Counted from the stretch's first letter, positions 35,725 through 46,617 are shown. The stretch is DNA of 64,000 bases from JACRDG01 sp963760985 (GCA_963760985.1 CAVXFM010000010.1:248001-312000), one strand, 5' to 3'. Translations and numbers: made by a program. Notes: a model not told the origin generated them from the letters alone.

Positions 35725-38529
35725 TTATGACAAGGACCTGTTTGTGAGCAAAGCCACGGGAAACCGTCTGAGCGCCTCACCCACGGGTACCGAACTCCCG
35801 TTGGCAGTAACCGTCTCGTGGGTGAATGAATCGTTCCATCTATCCGGCAGGCCTGCAGGCATAATGATTTCGGTATCTTGCCATGACTCGTGCCCCAATG
35901 GAAAGTGATCTTCTTCCACCAGAGACGTACACAGCCTCGGAACAACGGTCATCGTCCATTCAGCCTCGTGTCGTCTCGCGAAGGCAAAGACATGCTCTTT
36001 GTGTCGGCCTGCAATCTTCAGTGGCACGTAGCCCCCTTTTGAGAAAACCTTGTACATGTCTTGTCTCGTACCCAGGGCCCTCCACGTGAGGAAGAGTTTG
36101 ATCCGTCCGTCTTCCCTGTTCACCAGCAGTTCCTTGATGGTACCCAGCGGATCTCGAGCGTACTGCTCACGAACCTGAGCCACCAATACCATTCTTTTTT
36201 TGAAATCAACAGGCCCCCGATTGTCCGGATCCACAAGATTAAGATCCCACATCTCTGTGCCCTGGTAGAAATCCGGGATTCCAGGGGCCGCGATTTTGAT
36301 CAAGGTCTGGGACAAGGAGTTCAACATCCCGAAGTGAGCGATCTTCCTTGCGAAAGACTCAAATTCGTGCAGAAACGCATTGCCGTCCGTGGGCTGGAGG
36401 ATCGAGTCGAGGAAACAACCATAAGCTTGTTCGTATGCGGTGTCAGGACGGATCCAACCTGTGTGGATTTTAGCTTCGCGCACGGCCTTCACCGCGTAAG
36501 TCTTGATTCGGTCGACGAACTGAAGAGGCTCGGACTCATCAAATGGCCATGCGCCTATCAACGTTTGATAGAGGAAATACTCGTCGTTCTTGTCAGGCAC
36601 GAGAGTAGCTCCGATCCGTTTCTTTTTGCCTTTGTTAAGAGAGCTCCATCTTCGGACTGTCTTTTCCCACTCTGTGGGAATTTCGGACAGCACGTTGATG
36701 CGCGCTCTCACGTCTTCACCTCGTTTGGTGTCGTGGGTGGACGTTGCGTTCAACGAATAGGGCCAAAGCTCATTTCTCTCTTGGAGAAACCGATGAAATT
36801 CGTCAGGAGAACATCCGAATCTGTCAGGGCTTCCTCCTACCTCATTGAGCGAAATGAGCCTGTTGTACACATACAGGACCGTATCTTCGACTCCTTTTGC
36901 CATCAACGGTCCTGTATATTGTTGAAACCTCATCACAAATCTCACCCAATCCGACTTCTGATCCTCGTCCACATAGGGAGGGAATTCCAGAAGGAGGAAT
37001 CTCTTGATAAAACCGAATTCGGGCAACAAACCGGGGTTGTTCGTGATAGCCTTTTCCAGGGCATGTTCGATGTGCTTCCGGTCGTCAACGGTGAGACCTT
37101 GCTCGTCAACATAGGTCCGGTACACCGGAAATGAGATGAGGATTTCAGTGAGCGCTCGTCTGAGTCCGAACAGGGTTGCGTCGCTCCCGTGCCGATCTCT
37201 GCTTGAAATGGTTTTCAATTCCTGTGCGAGGTTGTTTACGTCACCGGCCATATGTTCGAGGATAATCCACCGCTTCTTTTCTCTCGCGAGTTCTTCCACC
37301 GGCGATTTCATACCGGTAAACCCGGAATAGATTCTGCTGAACGCTTTTTGGTTCTGCGGGTCGCAGAACAGTCGGTTGCAGTGGTTCATGAAGTCGTATC
37401 CGGTGGTCCCTTGCACGGGCCAGGTGTCCGGGAGATGTTCTTCCGGTTCGAGGATCTTTTCTACCACCACATATCCGGCAGGAAGAATCTCTCTGATTTT
37501 GGTGAGGTATCCCTTGGGATCGTAAAGGCCGTCCACGTGATCGATCCTCAAACCCGCCACCGTTCCATCCTGGAGCAGCCGCGCGATGAGGCCGTGGGTG
37601 TGACGAAAAACCGTGCTGTCTTGAACCATCAACGATATCAACCCGTTAATATTAAAGAACCTTCGGTAGTTGATTTCCTTGGTCGCAGCCTTCCAATAGG
37701 AAAGCCTGAAAATCTGTGCGGACAACAGGTCGTCCAGCGCGTTGAAGCTCTCCGGTGAACCCTTCTTCCCGTTGAAGAAGCGAAGGTTCTCGTCCAGGAA
37801 ACCCTTGAAAAAGGCACTCCGGGAATACAGGTCCCACAGCATACGCTTTACAAACCGCACTTGATCTGAAGTGTCCGCGTCCGGGTCACCTGACCCGAGA
37901 CTCTTGAGCACATAGAGCACCCCGAGGAGCGTGATGTAATCAGGATGATCGTCTCCCACATGTCGCTTCAGGGTTGCCAACCCGTGAGACAGCACCATGT
38001 GATACGAGTCGATGGCAAGGGGAAACGCAAGGTCAAAGTAGTGAATCGTCAGGCCCTGAGGTCCATACGACAAGGTGATCTCGCCATCCTCCAAGGTCTC
38101 GCCGAAAAACCTCCCGAGAAACGGGGCCATCACGCGACCCCGGATGTTTTCGTACGAGTGTTCCCAATCGATGTCAAAGAAGGAGTAGAATTGCGACCTC
38201 GGACCGTTTTCCAGCACGTCCGTGAGCACCTGATTGTCATAATCGTACGCCATGTGATTCGGGACCACGTCTTGAACCCAGCCCATGCCTTGCACGCGGA
38301 GCCGCTCCATCATCGACGCGAAATCCTGTTCAGTTCCGAGTTCGGGATTCAACTGGTTCGGGTCCACCACGTCGTATCCGTGTGTACTTCCTTTCCCGGC
38401 TTTGAAGATGGGCGACGCATAGACATGTGATGTCCCCAGATCAGCAAGATAAGGAATCACGTGCGTCATGTGCGGAAACCCGAACGCCGGGGTGAATTGT
38501 ATGCGATACGTCGCTCGAGGAATGTTCAT
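35725..38529 (-). CDS. treY: Malto-oligosyltrehalose synthase (TreY, GH13)
   Basis: TreY converts the reducing end of a malto-oligosaccharide into a trehalosyl unit. The 934-residue protein starts PRATYRIQFTPAFGFPHMTH and has GTSHVYASPIFKAGKGSTHG with YDVVDPNQLNPELG, region I GMGWVQDVVPNHMAYD, region II VAGLRIDHVDGLYDPKGYL (nucleophile Asp), region III YVVVEKILEPEE, and the region around LNATSTHDTKRGEDVRARIN for region IV. The C-terminus has ALGTRQDMYKVFSKGGYVPL. ATG 38529 (GGGAG 5-6 bases upstream) is preferred over an upstream open-frame start lacking family similarity. It works with TreZ, encoded 2.5 kb upstream in the same direction. Confidence 0.92.
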   Translation of the reverse strand: MNIPRATYRIQFTPAFGFPHMTHVIPYLADLGTSHVYASPIFKAGKGSTHGYDVVDPNQLNPELGTEQDFASMMERLRVQGMGWVQDVVPNHMAYDYDNQVLTDVLENGPRSQFYSFFDIDWEHSYENIRGRVMAPFLGRFFGETLEDGEITLSYGPQGLTIHYFDLAFPLAIDSYHMVLSHGLATLKRHVGDDHPDYITLLGVLYVLKSLGSGDPDADTSDQVRFVKRMLWDLYSRSAFFKGFLDENLRFFNGKKGSPESFNALDDLLSAQIFRLSYWKAATKEINYRRFFNINGLISLMVQDSTVFRHTHGLIARLLQDGTVAGLRIDHVDGLYDPKGYLTKIREILPAGYVVVEKILEPEEHLPDTWPVQGTTGYDFMNHCNRLFCDPQNQKAFSRIYSGFTGMKSPVEELAREKKRWIILEHMAGDVNNLAQELKTISSRDRHGSDATLFGLRRALTEILISFPVYRTYVDEQGLTVDDRKHIEHALEKAITNNPGLLPEFGFIKRFLLLEFPPYVDEDQKSDWVRFVMRFQQYTGPLMAKGVEDTVLYVYNRLISLNEVGGSPDRFGCSPDEFHRFLQERNELWPYSLNATSTHDTKRGEDVRARINVLSEIPTEWEKTVRRWSSLNKGKKKRIGATLVPDKNDEYFLYQTLIGAWPFDESEPLQFVDRIKTYAVKAVREAKIHTGWIRPDTAYEQAYGCFLDSILQPTDGNAFLHEFESFARKIAHFGMLNSLSQTLIKIAAPGIPDFYQGTEMWDLNLVDPDNRGPVDFKKRMVLVAQVREQYARDPLGTIKELLVNREDGRIKLFLTWRALGTRQDMYKVFSKGGYVPLKIAGRHKEHVFAFARRHEAEWTMTVVPRLCTSLVEEDHFPLGHESWQDTEIIMPAGLPDRWNDSFTHETVTANGSSVPVGEALRRFPVALLTNRSLS

Positions 38530-38561
38530 GCCACGCTCCCTTCCCTTCCTATTTCCGAGCA

Positions 38562-41004
38562 TCAGCCTGCATCGTCGCCCTCTGTTTTGATAAAGAGCTT
38601 CTGGGTCAGATCTCGAAACACCTTGACCCATTGGAGAGATTCACCGTCACCTCCCTCAGCATCCCGCTGCATGTCCGGATAGACTTTCTGGAGGATCTCG
38701 TAGCAGATATTCTGAATTCTTCTCAGATTAATCTCAAACGGGAGCGATCGGATCATCTCGGCCGCAATGTTTGCGCGCTCCAGCTTTTCCATGTCATGGG
38801 GCATATCCAGCAATTGTCGGCCCAGCCGCTCAAAGCCCTTTCTCGCTGCGTATTCCAGCGTGGTAGTGTCCAGCGGTACCGCAGCCAACTGCGCCTCCTC
38901 CAGAAGCGCATGGACCACCTGGGGATCAAAGGCCTCGTCCTGAAAACTCGTGCAAATTCTTGCATTGAGCACGAACTCGGCAGCTCTGTCGAGTGGCTGT
39001 GGCACAGGCAATCCGGAGCCCTTGAGAAAACGCATGAGCCCGGCATGGTGATCGTAGATCTGAGAATATGCTGCTTCCGCCTCGGATACGGGAAGCTGGA
39101 GGATCATGTCCAACACCCTGCGCTGCTCATCCCAGAATAGCGAGGTCAACGAGTAGGAAGAGATCCCGAAATGTCGGTCCATGAGACGGATGATCGCGGC
39201 AAAGTCCGCGACTGCAAACGCGTCCCCCATCTCCTCCACGAGTGTGGCGTACCTCTCTTCTCCCTCATGTTCTCTTACCCCGCAATTGAGGTTGTGATCA
39301 CCCAGGTGGAGCACGCTGAAACTAAGAGTGGATGTCTTTTCCGTGACGATTGACACTAATCGTGTTCTTCCCACGACGAGACTTGCACGACCGGCTCTTG
39401 TGAGACGATAATCCTCACAGGTCGCACGATACGGCCCGGTAAGCCATTTCTCAGGATCTTCTTCAAACAGCGAGCTGACTGCGTAGTCGCGCGCCGACAC
39501 GGATGAGGTCGAGCATGGCAGGTCTCGCCCATTTCTCGTAGATCGTCCGGCCGTCCCTATGTTCCTGAAGGTTGCTCTTCGCCATGGAGAGAAGTTGCAG
39601 GAATCGCGGTTCTACCGCGTCTCCAAAAAGCTGTTTCGCGAGTTGAATGGCGCGACCGGCATATTGGATAACTTGCACGGTCTCTAGCCCCGACAGCTCG
39701 TCAAAGAACCACCCACAACTTGTGTACACGAGCATGAGGTGACGTTGAAGTTCCAGCAGCCTGAGAATGGAGACCCGTTCGGATTCGTCCGGATCCCGGA
39801 CCGCGTGAAGCGCAAGAAACTCGCTCACATTTTCCGAGGATCGGTCCAGGATCACATCTATGTAGTCGTTTCGCGCGGCCCACGGATCCTTGAGCAAGGT
39901 TGATGCAGCCGACTCGTACGCGGGCTCCAGAGTGTCTCTCATCCAGTCGAATGCTTCACGCAGCGGCTTCCGCCACGCTTGCTTCCAATTCGGGTATCCT
40001 CCGCTGTTGCATCCGCAATCTGCCTTCCATCTCTCTATGCCGTGGACACAGCTCCACGAACTGTTCTCGAATATCTCCACCTGATGCGTGGGAGGTTGCC
40101 GTTCCAAGTACCGACCGTAGTTAGTGATTTCCGCCAGGTTATTCGATTCGATGTAATGAATCGCGTAGGCAAGAGCCATGTCCCCTTTGCGGTGATGGTG
40201 GCCGTAGCTCTCGCCGTCAGTAGCAATGTGAACCAGTTGTGCGTGCGCACGGTCCTTGGAGAACGCTCCGAGTAACCTGTGCGACAGCGCTTCCCCACTG
40301 TCGAGAAGTCCTTCAAATGCAAGGGCTTGCGAAATAGGACCGTCATAGAAGAGCAACGTGATGTCCCGACCTGAAGGCAAGAAGCACCGGTACGGCCTCG
40401 TGGGATCGATCTTTCCACCCCGGACGTCTTTCCACGGGCCGTCACCGATGGGTTTAATCCTCTGGGCCTGTCTGGGAGCGAGGACCGTGAATTTGATGCC
40501 GTGCAGGGCCATGAGGTCCAGCGTCTCAAGGTCGACCGCGGCTTCAGGCAGCCACATCCCCTCAGGGTCCCTCCCGAACCGGCGCTGAAAGTCTTTGAGT
40601 CCCCAGATAATCTGCGTTTCCTTGTCCCGGCGTGTGGCCAACGGCATGATCATGTGGTTATACGCCTGTGCCATGGCAGACCCATGACCCTCAAACAACT
40701 CTCGACTCAGTTTATCGGCTTCCAGAATCGCTTCATAGACGTCAGGCGCGTTCTTCTCCATCCATGCAAGCAGGGTCGGCCCGAAGTTGAAGCTCATTTT
40801 CGCATAGTTATTCACAAGATAAAGGATATATCCGTCGCCGTCCAAGATTCGAGACGTGGCATTGGGCGCATAGCATTCCGCGGTAATTTTTTCGTTCCAG
40901 TCGTGGTAAGGGTACGCGGAATCCTGAAGCTCAACGGCCTCCAACCACGGGTTTTCCCTGGGCGGTTGATAGAAATGGCCATGAATGCATATGAATCGCT
41001 CCAT
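38562..41004 (-). CDS. GH57-type DUF3536 protein (frameshifted near 39490)
   Basis: The N-terminal half is a GH57/polysaccharide-deacetylase-like barrel: FICIHGHFYQPPRENPWLEA, AECYAPNATSRIL, LDGDGYILYLVNNYAKMSFN, FGPTLLAWMEKNAPDVYEAI, GMWLPEAAVDLETLDLMALH, and ATDGESYGHHHRKGDMALAY. The C-terminal half is the DUF3536 region (LVSIVTEKTSTLSFSVLHLG; DFAAIIRLMDRHFGISSYSL). The two halves are in different frames; joining at 'LIRVGARDYAVSSLFEEDPE' near 39490 gives 813 residues. Family members are presumed alpha-glucan-active enzymes but uncharacterised. GGAG precedes ATG 41004. It sits between treZ and treY, suggesting a role in producing or trimming the malto-oligosaccharide substrate. Confidence 0.8.
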
Positions 41005-41015
41005 GTGTCGATCTC

Positions 41016-42862
41016 CTACGGCTTGGCGAAAACTAAGACTGAATGGGGCTGAAGTCTCACTTCCGCATACCCGTGTGAAACAAGGTCACTCGGCATCACG
41101 TTGCCCGGACCGTCCCATCGGGTCTCCGCGGAGTCAAGGGCTTTCTTCCATGAGCCCCCAGACATGGGGACCTTCACGACCTGCTCCACCTCCCCCAGGT
41201 GGAACAGATGCACGAACGATTGACTCGCACTTGAAACCGTAACCCGCAGCAGGCTCTCTGCATCCCGATCGACAACCTCTCCGCCTTCTGTGCCGCACCG
41301 CGTGGCAGAGCGAATCGCCTTCCGCAACGTGAGCAACTCCTGGTAAAATCTATAGAGAGTTGCGTGACGAGTCTCCTTCCGCAATTCATGGTTGAGCTTT
41401 GCCCGTGCAAACGTCGCTTCGTCCTGGGGGTCCATCGGCTCGCCCAGCCACTGAAACGCCGCGAACTCGTCTTTTCGGCCCTGGCGTACCGCTTCAATGA
41501 GGGAAGGGTCGGAGTGGCTCACAAAATAGCAAAAAGGCGCGATCTCCCCATACTCTTCACCCATGAACAGCAGAGGAATCTGCGGAGACAGCAACACCAC
41601 TCCGGCCGCGAGCTTCAGCTTCTCAAAAGGCACGGTCTGGCTGAGCCGATCCCCCGACAGCCGATTGCCCACTTGATCGTGATTCTGGGAAGACACGATA
41701 AAGCGCTGTGGAGGCAGCCCTGCAGAGGAATTTCCGTGTCTTCGATTCCTGTACGCCGAGTATTCACCTGAATACACGAACCCCTCCTTCAAAGCCTTGG
41801 CAAGTTGTGAAGGATGACCGAAGTCCGCATAATATCCCGTCTGCTCGTGGGTCAAGAGCGTGTGCAACGCATGGTGGAAGTCATCGTTCCACTGAGCGTC
41901 CAGGCCGTAACCCCCAAGCTCTCTCGGTTTGATGAGACGAGAATCGTTCAGATCGCTTTCTGCAATGACGTGGATTCTGCGATTCAACTCGTTTGCGCGG
42001 ACATGTACCTCGCGGGTGAGTTCCTCGAGGAAGTGAAGGGCAGAGAAATCGAAAATGCCGTGAACTGCGTCGACACGCAACGCATCCACGTGAAATTCGG
42101 TCACCCATTCGAGCGCATTCTGTATGAAGAAATATCGCACTTCGTCGCTGTAGGAGCCATCGTAGTTGATGGCAGACCCCCACGGCGTCTTGTATCGGTC
42201 GGTGAAGTAGGGCCCGAAATCTGCAAGGTAGTTTCCTTCAGGGCCCAGATGGTTGTACACCACGTCGAGGATCACGGCCAATCCCCTTTGATGGCATGCG
42301 TTGATCAGCTTCTTCAGGCCTTTTGGACCGCCATAGGAATTTTGGACTGCGAACGGATAGACGCCGTCATAACCCCAATTTCGCGTTCCCGGAAACTGAG
42401 CCACCGGCATGAGTTCAATTGCCGTGATGCCGAGGGCACCGAGCCTGTCGAGGTGGGCAATCACCTCTTCGAAATGTCCCGTCCCGAGTAAAAGTTCCCA
42501 CATGAAGCTCGTAACACACATAATCCTCAAGGTCCAAGCCTCTCCAAGACGTATCGTCCCAAGCAAAGCGCGGATCGACGATCGCGGAAGGTCCGTGAAC
42601 GCCCTGGGGCTGAAACCTGGAGGCCGGGTCTGGCCGTTCCTTTTGGTCATCGAGCCGGTACCACGTACCGCGTACCGGGTTCAGTGTCCGAGATTTCCCC
42701 GAAATGAAAGCCTCGTTCGCCTCTGTGGAGATTGAAGACGCGGTCTTTCGGAGACGCGAGATGAACTTGCACATTCCGGGCATTGGGTGCCCATACGCGG
42801 AATTGGCACGTGCGACTTTCTCCGAGGCTTGCACCTATGGGAAATTGAAAACTGAATTGCAT
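41016..42862 (-). CDS. treZ: Malto-oligosyltrehalose trehalohydrolase (TreZ, GH13; two frameshifts)
   Basis: TreZ releases trehalose from malto-oligosyltrehalose. The protein has an N-terminal CBM48-like domain (CQFRVWAPNARNVQVHL), then YVCYELHVGTFTRDGTF. The frame changes near 42655 and again near 42490, after which come HLDRLGALGITAIELMPVAQ, FPGTRNWGYDGVYPFAVQNS, VVYNHLGPEGNYLADFGPYF, VTEFHVDALRVDAVHGIFDF (nucleophile Asp), VIAESDLNDSRLIKPRELGG (acid/base Glu), SSQNHDQVGNRLSGDRLS, and PLLFMGEEYGEIAPF. Corrected length is about 615 residues. GGAGG precedes ATG 42862 by 6 bases. It is the first gene of the minus-strand solute island. Confidence 0.88.
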
Positions 42863-43515
42863 GACGCCTCCTTCGCGTAGGACCATCCGTCACCCTGACA
42901 GGCAATATTCGGAACTATGATGCAGCGGTCGGCAATCCGACCTCATCCATAATTACCATTTACCTGCTCATGGTCCATGTTTTTTTGACCGGATCTGTTC
43001 ATGGTGCGCACTGGTGCAGGCATGTCTTCCCGTTGATTTTCTTTGAAGGGTCACCCTTTTCGGGACAATTCCTCACGGTTCACTGCGAGGGGTAGGGAAT
43101 CAACCACCAAGGCACGACGACACTCAGTAAAGAGAGATTGTTTCCGGCTTCTTCGTGACTTTGTGGTTTGATCTTCCACGCCCAGCAAAGGGTCGCACCG
43201 ACGAATAGGACCATTCTTCCGGGTCCCGGTCATTTTTCGTGTGAGACCCTGTAAGAACGGACAGGCCGGATGAGTCCCAAACCAGGCCGTGGCAGTGGGT
43301 ACAAAGATTTCGAATCCCGCTCGCATGGCTGACTGCAACCTCAGACGAGCGACGCTTCTCTCACCCCACGACGGAACTTCCCCTTTGGGCGGGATACTCA
43401 ATCAACCAAATCGTCGCGGACCTCCGGTACGTCAAACCGGCTCGTTCTCGTCACGATTGCTGACGTCTTGGCTTAAGAAGACTCCCACCCGGTGTGGTGT
43501 CAGAGGAAATTTAGG
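42863..43515. other. Divergent intergenic region upstream of the solute island and ABC exporter
   Basis: About 650 bases without a supported gene; a minus-strand frame at 43051-43401 is repeat-derived and lacks a ribosome binding site. The promoters of treZ and of the ABC transporter gene should both lie here. The imperfect inverted repeat 43101-43171 is inside. Confidence 0.45.
43101..43171. repeat. Imperfect inverted repeat of the 'AACCACNAAGGCAC' type
   Basis: The left arm CAACCACCAAGGCACGACGA (43101-43120) is broadly complementary to CTTCTTCGTGACTTTGTGGTTT (about 43149-43170). Inverted repeats with these ends are scattered through many environmental bacterial genomes (recalled, not searched). 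Confidence 0.55.
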
Positions 43516-45256
43516 ATGTTTGAAACGACGCATGAGCAAAACAATCTAATGCCTGTGTCCTTCTGGCGGCGGTTTTGGGGCTTGGTCTTGCCTTACTGGT
43601 CGTCTGAGGAAAAGTGGAGCGCAATTGCATTGCTCTTGGTGATCATGGCCATGAACCTCGGCGTGGTGTATGTCGATGTGCTGATCAACAAGTGGATTAA
43701 AGACTTTTACAACGTCTTACAGGCGCTCAACAAAGCGGCATTCTTCCATGAACTGGCCATATTTGCGGGCCTTGCTTCAGCCTATATCATTCAATCTGTG
43801 TACATGCTGTATCTTAACCAGATGCTCCAAATCCGTTGGCGCCGATGGCTCACCGAGAGATACCTGTCCAGGTGGCTCACTCAGCAAGCATATTATCGTA
43901 TTCAGTTCCTGCATGATATGACTGACAACCCCGATCAGCGAATCAGTGAAGACATCAATTCGTTCATCGATCTCACCCTGAATCTCGGTATTACGTTGTT
44001 AAGTTCAGTAGCGAGCTTGATAGCGTTCGTTACCATTCTGTGGGGACTCTCCGGAACCCTCAGCATTCCCCTCGGATCCTGGGGCACGTTGAGGGTGCCC
44101 GGGTACATGGTGTGGGCAGCGCTCGGCTATTCGATCCTTGGGACGTGGCTTACCCTCCGCGTAGGAAATCCCCTGGTTCGCCTGAATTTCAATCAACAAA
44201 GATTCGAGGCTGACTTCCGTTTCAGCATGGTTCGGCTCCACGAGAAACAGCGAGTCCGTCGCTCTTTATCGCGGCGAGAAGCAGGAGCAGAGCAATTTCG
44301 TGACACGATTCACAGCCGTGGTCGACAATTACTGGCGAATCATGAAGCGGCAGAAGAAGCTCAACTGGCTGACCAGTGGGTACAATCAGTTGGCGGTCAT
44401 CTTTCCTATATTAATGGCTGCGCCCCGGTTTTTCGCAGGCAAGATGCACTTGGGTGGCCTGATGCAGACGGCCGCAGCCTTCGGGTCAGTGCACGGAGCG
44501 CTCTCCTATCTGATCAACAGCTACACCACCATTGCCAGCTGGAACGCGGTATTGAATCGTTTGACCGGATTTACCGGCGCGCTCGAGTGGGTACAAACGC
44601 TCAAGGATCGAGAGGAATTGAGACGTGTCGGCTCACCGGATAGTCGTTTTCATGTGAAATCCCTGAGCGTTTTTCTTCCTGACGGAAAGACTCTCCTCAA
44701 AGACGTGAATCTGGATCTCAAACCAGGGGCCTCATTACTCATCACAGGTCCCTCGGGCTCCGGGAAGAGTACCTTGGTGCGTGCTCTGGCGGGGATTTGG
44801 CCGTTCGCGAGCGGATCTGTCTTCATACCCGAAACTGCCAGAGTGATGTTCCTGCCTCAGCAACCGTACCTGCCTCTCGGCTCCCTGCGGGATGCGCTGT
44901 TCTATCCTCGTGCGGCTGAGGATGCGGATCATAACCTTCCGGAGATACTTGAACTCTGTCATCTTTCCCACCTGTCGCCCGTGCTCGATAGAAGCGACAA
45001 TTGGGCGCAGGCACTGTCTCTGGGCGAACAGCAGCAAATCGCTTTTGCAAGGATTCTTCTCCAGCAACCGGATTATATGTTCCTGGACGAAGCAACCGCA
45101 TCTCTTGACGAAGCAATGGAATCAAAGCTCTACAGCTTGATCAGGGAGCGGTTACCCCATGCCACCGTGATCAGCGTAGGTCACCGTAGCACTTTGCTTG
45201 CGTGGCACGCATCGAAATTGAGCCTTGATGGGGACGGAAGATGCATCGAATGTTGA
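43516..45256 (+). CDS. SbmA/YddA-like ABC transporter, fused permease and ATPase (frameshifted near 44248)
   Basis: This ABC half-transporter belongs to the YddA/BacA-SbmA/ABCD-like group. The N-terminal part has six predicted membrane helices (about residues 20-330), including WSAIALLLVIMAMNLGVVYV and MLYLNQMLQIRWRRWLTERY, plus the family block NPDQRISEDINSFIDLTLNL. After the frame change come SESVALYRGEKQEQSNF and then a nucleotide-binding domain: Walker A GPSGSGKSTLVRALAGIWPF, QQPYLPLGSLRDALFYP, signature ALSLGEQQQIAFARILLQQP, Walker B YMFLDEATASLDEAME and the H-loop SVGHRST. Removing one A from GAGAAACAGC near 44248 gives 579 residues. Members import or export peptides, vitamin B12 or lipids; the substrate here is unknown. 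Confidence 0.82.
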
Positions 45257-45414
45257 GTGCCAAAGCGATCGGGTCCCTTGCACGTGCATTGAGTCGTTAC
45301 GAGAATTTTCCATTGCCCTCCGGTGTGGCGACACGTCCGACACTTCACGCCACTGTCTGTGTGAGGTACACAGAGGTGAAAAATGATTGACCTTCGCACC
45401 TGGAGGGAGATACA

Positions 45415-45504
45415 GTGACCGACGATGAGAAAACCATTTGCCAGAGCGACGGAAACGATGGAGCAGTTCGGGATTCCAGGCAGACAACCCCCGCGGCATA
45501 TTGA
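45415..45504 (+). CDS. Possible 29-residue small protein
   Basis: GTG 45415 is preceded at 8 bases by GGAGGGAG, an excellent ribosome binding site, and the frame runs 29 codons to TGA 45502-45504. The peptide is polar (Asp/Gln/Thr-rich) with no recognised family. The strong initiation signal is the only support; no other gene is seen in the 45257-45732 gap. Confidence 0.25.
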   Translation: MTDDEKTICQSDGNDGAVRDSRQTTPAAY

Positions 45505-45532
45505 AATAGGGGAGGGCTCTCCGGTGAGCTAT

Positions 45533-45665
45533 GATACCGATGCGTTTTCAGGCGTACGACACTGGCGGCAGACCTCTTTCGCTACGAACGGCCCCGGCCT
45601 GACTGCGCTTCAGAGGTATGCCGCCGGCAGACCAAAGTCACTTACCTGATAGCGCATCGGCATCA
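45533..45665. repeat. Palindromic dispersed repeat, family B copy 3
   Basis: It is an inverted near-copy of 11236-11359: it begins GATACCGATGCGTTTTCAGG and ends GATAGCGCATCGGCATC. The core reads TTCGCTACGAACGG...GGCCTGACTGCGCTTC, the complement of the other copies. Local arms ACTGGCGGCAGACCTCT and AGAGGTATGCCGCCGG pair with each other. Confidence 0.8.
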
Positions 45666-45732
45666 GGCCCCGGAAAACCTCCTGGATGGCAAGGATGCCG
45701 CACAATAAGCTGTTGTGAAGAGGAGCATGGAT

Positions 45733-46584
45733 ATGGGCGCAGGCAATTTTTCGATTCGCAGGATGAACCGCAGTGAAATTGACACAGCCCTGGACTGGGC
45801 CGCAGCAGAGGGATGGAATCCCGGCCACCAGGATGCGGATTGTTTCTACACCGCGGATCCCAAGGGCTTTTTCATAGGTTTGTTGGACAATGAGCCTGTG
45901 GCCATGGTCTCAGCAGTCGCATACGGTGAGTCCTACGGATTCATGGGCTTCTACATTGTGAAGCCCGAGGTGCGTAACCGGACTTATGGGGTGCAGTTGT
46001 GGGACGCAGGGCTGGAGTATATGGGAAACCGCAACATAGGGCTTGATAGCGTAAGGCCGGATCTGGTTTCTGCCAAGAAGCCGGAGTTCAAGCCGACGTA
46101 CACCAACTTTCGGTTCAAATGGATCAAAGATGAGCAGTGCGAGGTGAGTCCTGAAGTCATTCCGCTTTCCGACGTGCCGTTCGCCCTGGTTTCCGCGTAC
46201 GATTTTGAACTGTTTACTCTTGAGAGAGACGATTTCCTCAAATGTTGGATAAGCCGTTCCAAGTCAAAGGCTTTGGGGATCATGAAGGACGGCAAACTCT
46301 CCGCATACGGGGTCATCCGGGAGTGTCGCGAAGGCTTCAAAATAGGGCCCTTGTTTGCGGACAATGGAGACTTTGCGAGGACCCTGTTTCAGGCCCTCAC
46401 CGCACACGTACAAATGGGTGCCCCTGTGTTTCTCGACACACCCGAACGAAACCCTGAGTCGGTGAAGCTCGCTCAGAGCTATGGCATGACGGAAGTATTT
46501 CGGACCACACGCATGTACAACAAAGGCGAACTGAGCTTGCCGCTGCAAAAGTGGTTTGGCGTGACCACGTTTGAACTCGGATAG
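45733..46584 (+). CDS. GNAT-family N-acetyltransferase with C-terminal Acetyltransf_18-like domain
   Basis: This 283-residue two-domain acetyltransferase starts FSIRRMNRSEIDTALDWAAA then EGWNPGHQDADCFYTADPKG. The CoA-binding part includes PVAMVSAVAYGESYGFMGFY and IVKPEVRNRTYGVQLWDAGL. The C-terminal domain has SKALGIMKDGKLSAYGVIRE, GFKIGPLFADNGDFARTLFQ, and GAPVFLDTPERNPESVKLAQ followed by GMTEVFRTTRMYNKG, a layout seen in the YitH/HolE-like GNATs. Substrate is unknown. ATG 45733 has AGGAG 7 bases upstream; ATG 45727 would leave only one base of spacing. It stands alone between repeat elements. Confidence 0.8.
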   Translation: MGAGNFSIRRMNRSEIDTALDWAAAEGWNPGHQDADCFYTADPKGFFIGLLDNEPVAMVSAVAYGESYGFMGFYIVKPEVRNRTYGVQLWDAGLEYMGNRNIGLDSVRPDLVSAKKPEFKPTYTNFRFKWIKDEQCEVSPEVIPLSDVPFALVSAYDFELFTLERDDFLKCWISRSKSKALGIMKDGKLSAYGVIRECREGFKIGPLFADNGDFARTLFQALTAHVQMGAPVFLDTPERNPESVKLAQSYGMTEVFRTTRMYNKGELSLPLQKWFGVTTFELG

Positions 46585-46617
46585 TCACAAGAGCTCACAG
46601 GGGATGTGATACCGATT

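Noticed and set aside
43051..43401. Minus-strand frame of 116 codons upstream of the ABC transporter
   Set aside because: It crosses the inverted repeat 43101-43171 and has no family features or initiation signal.
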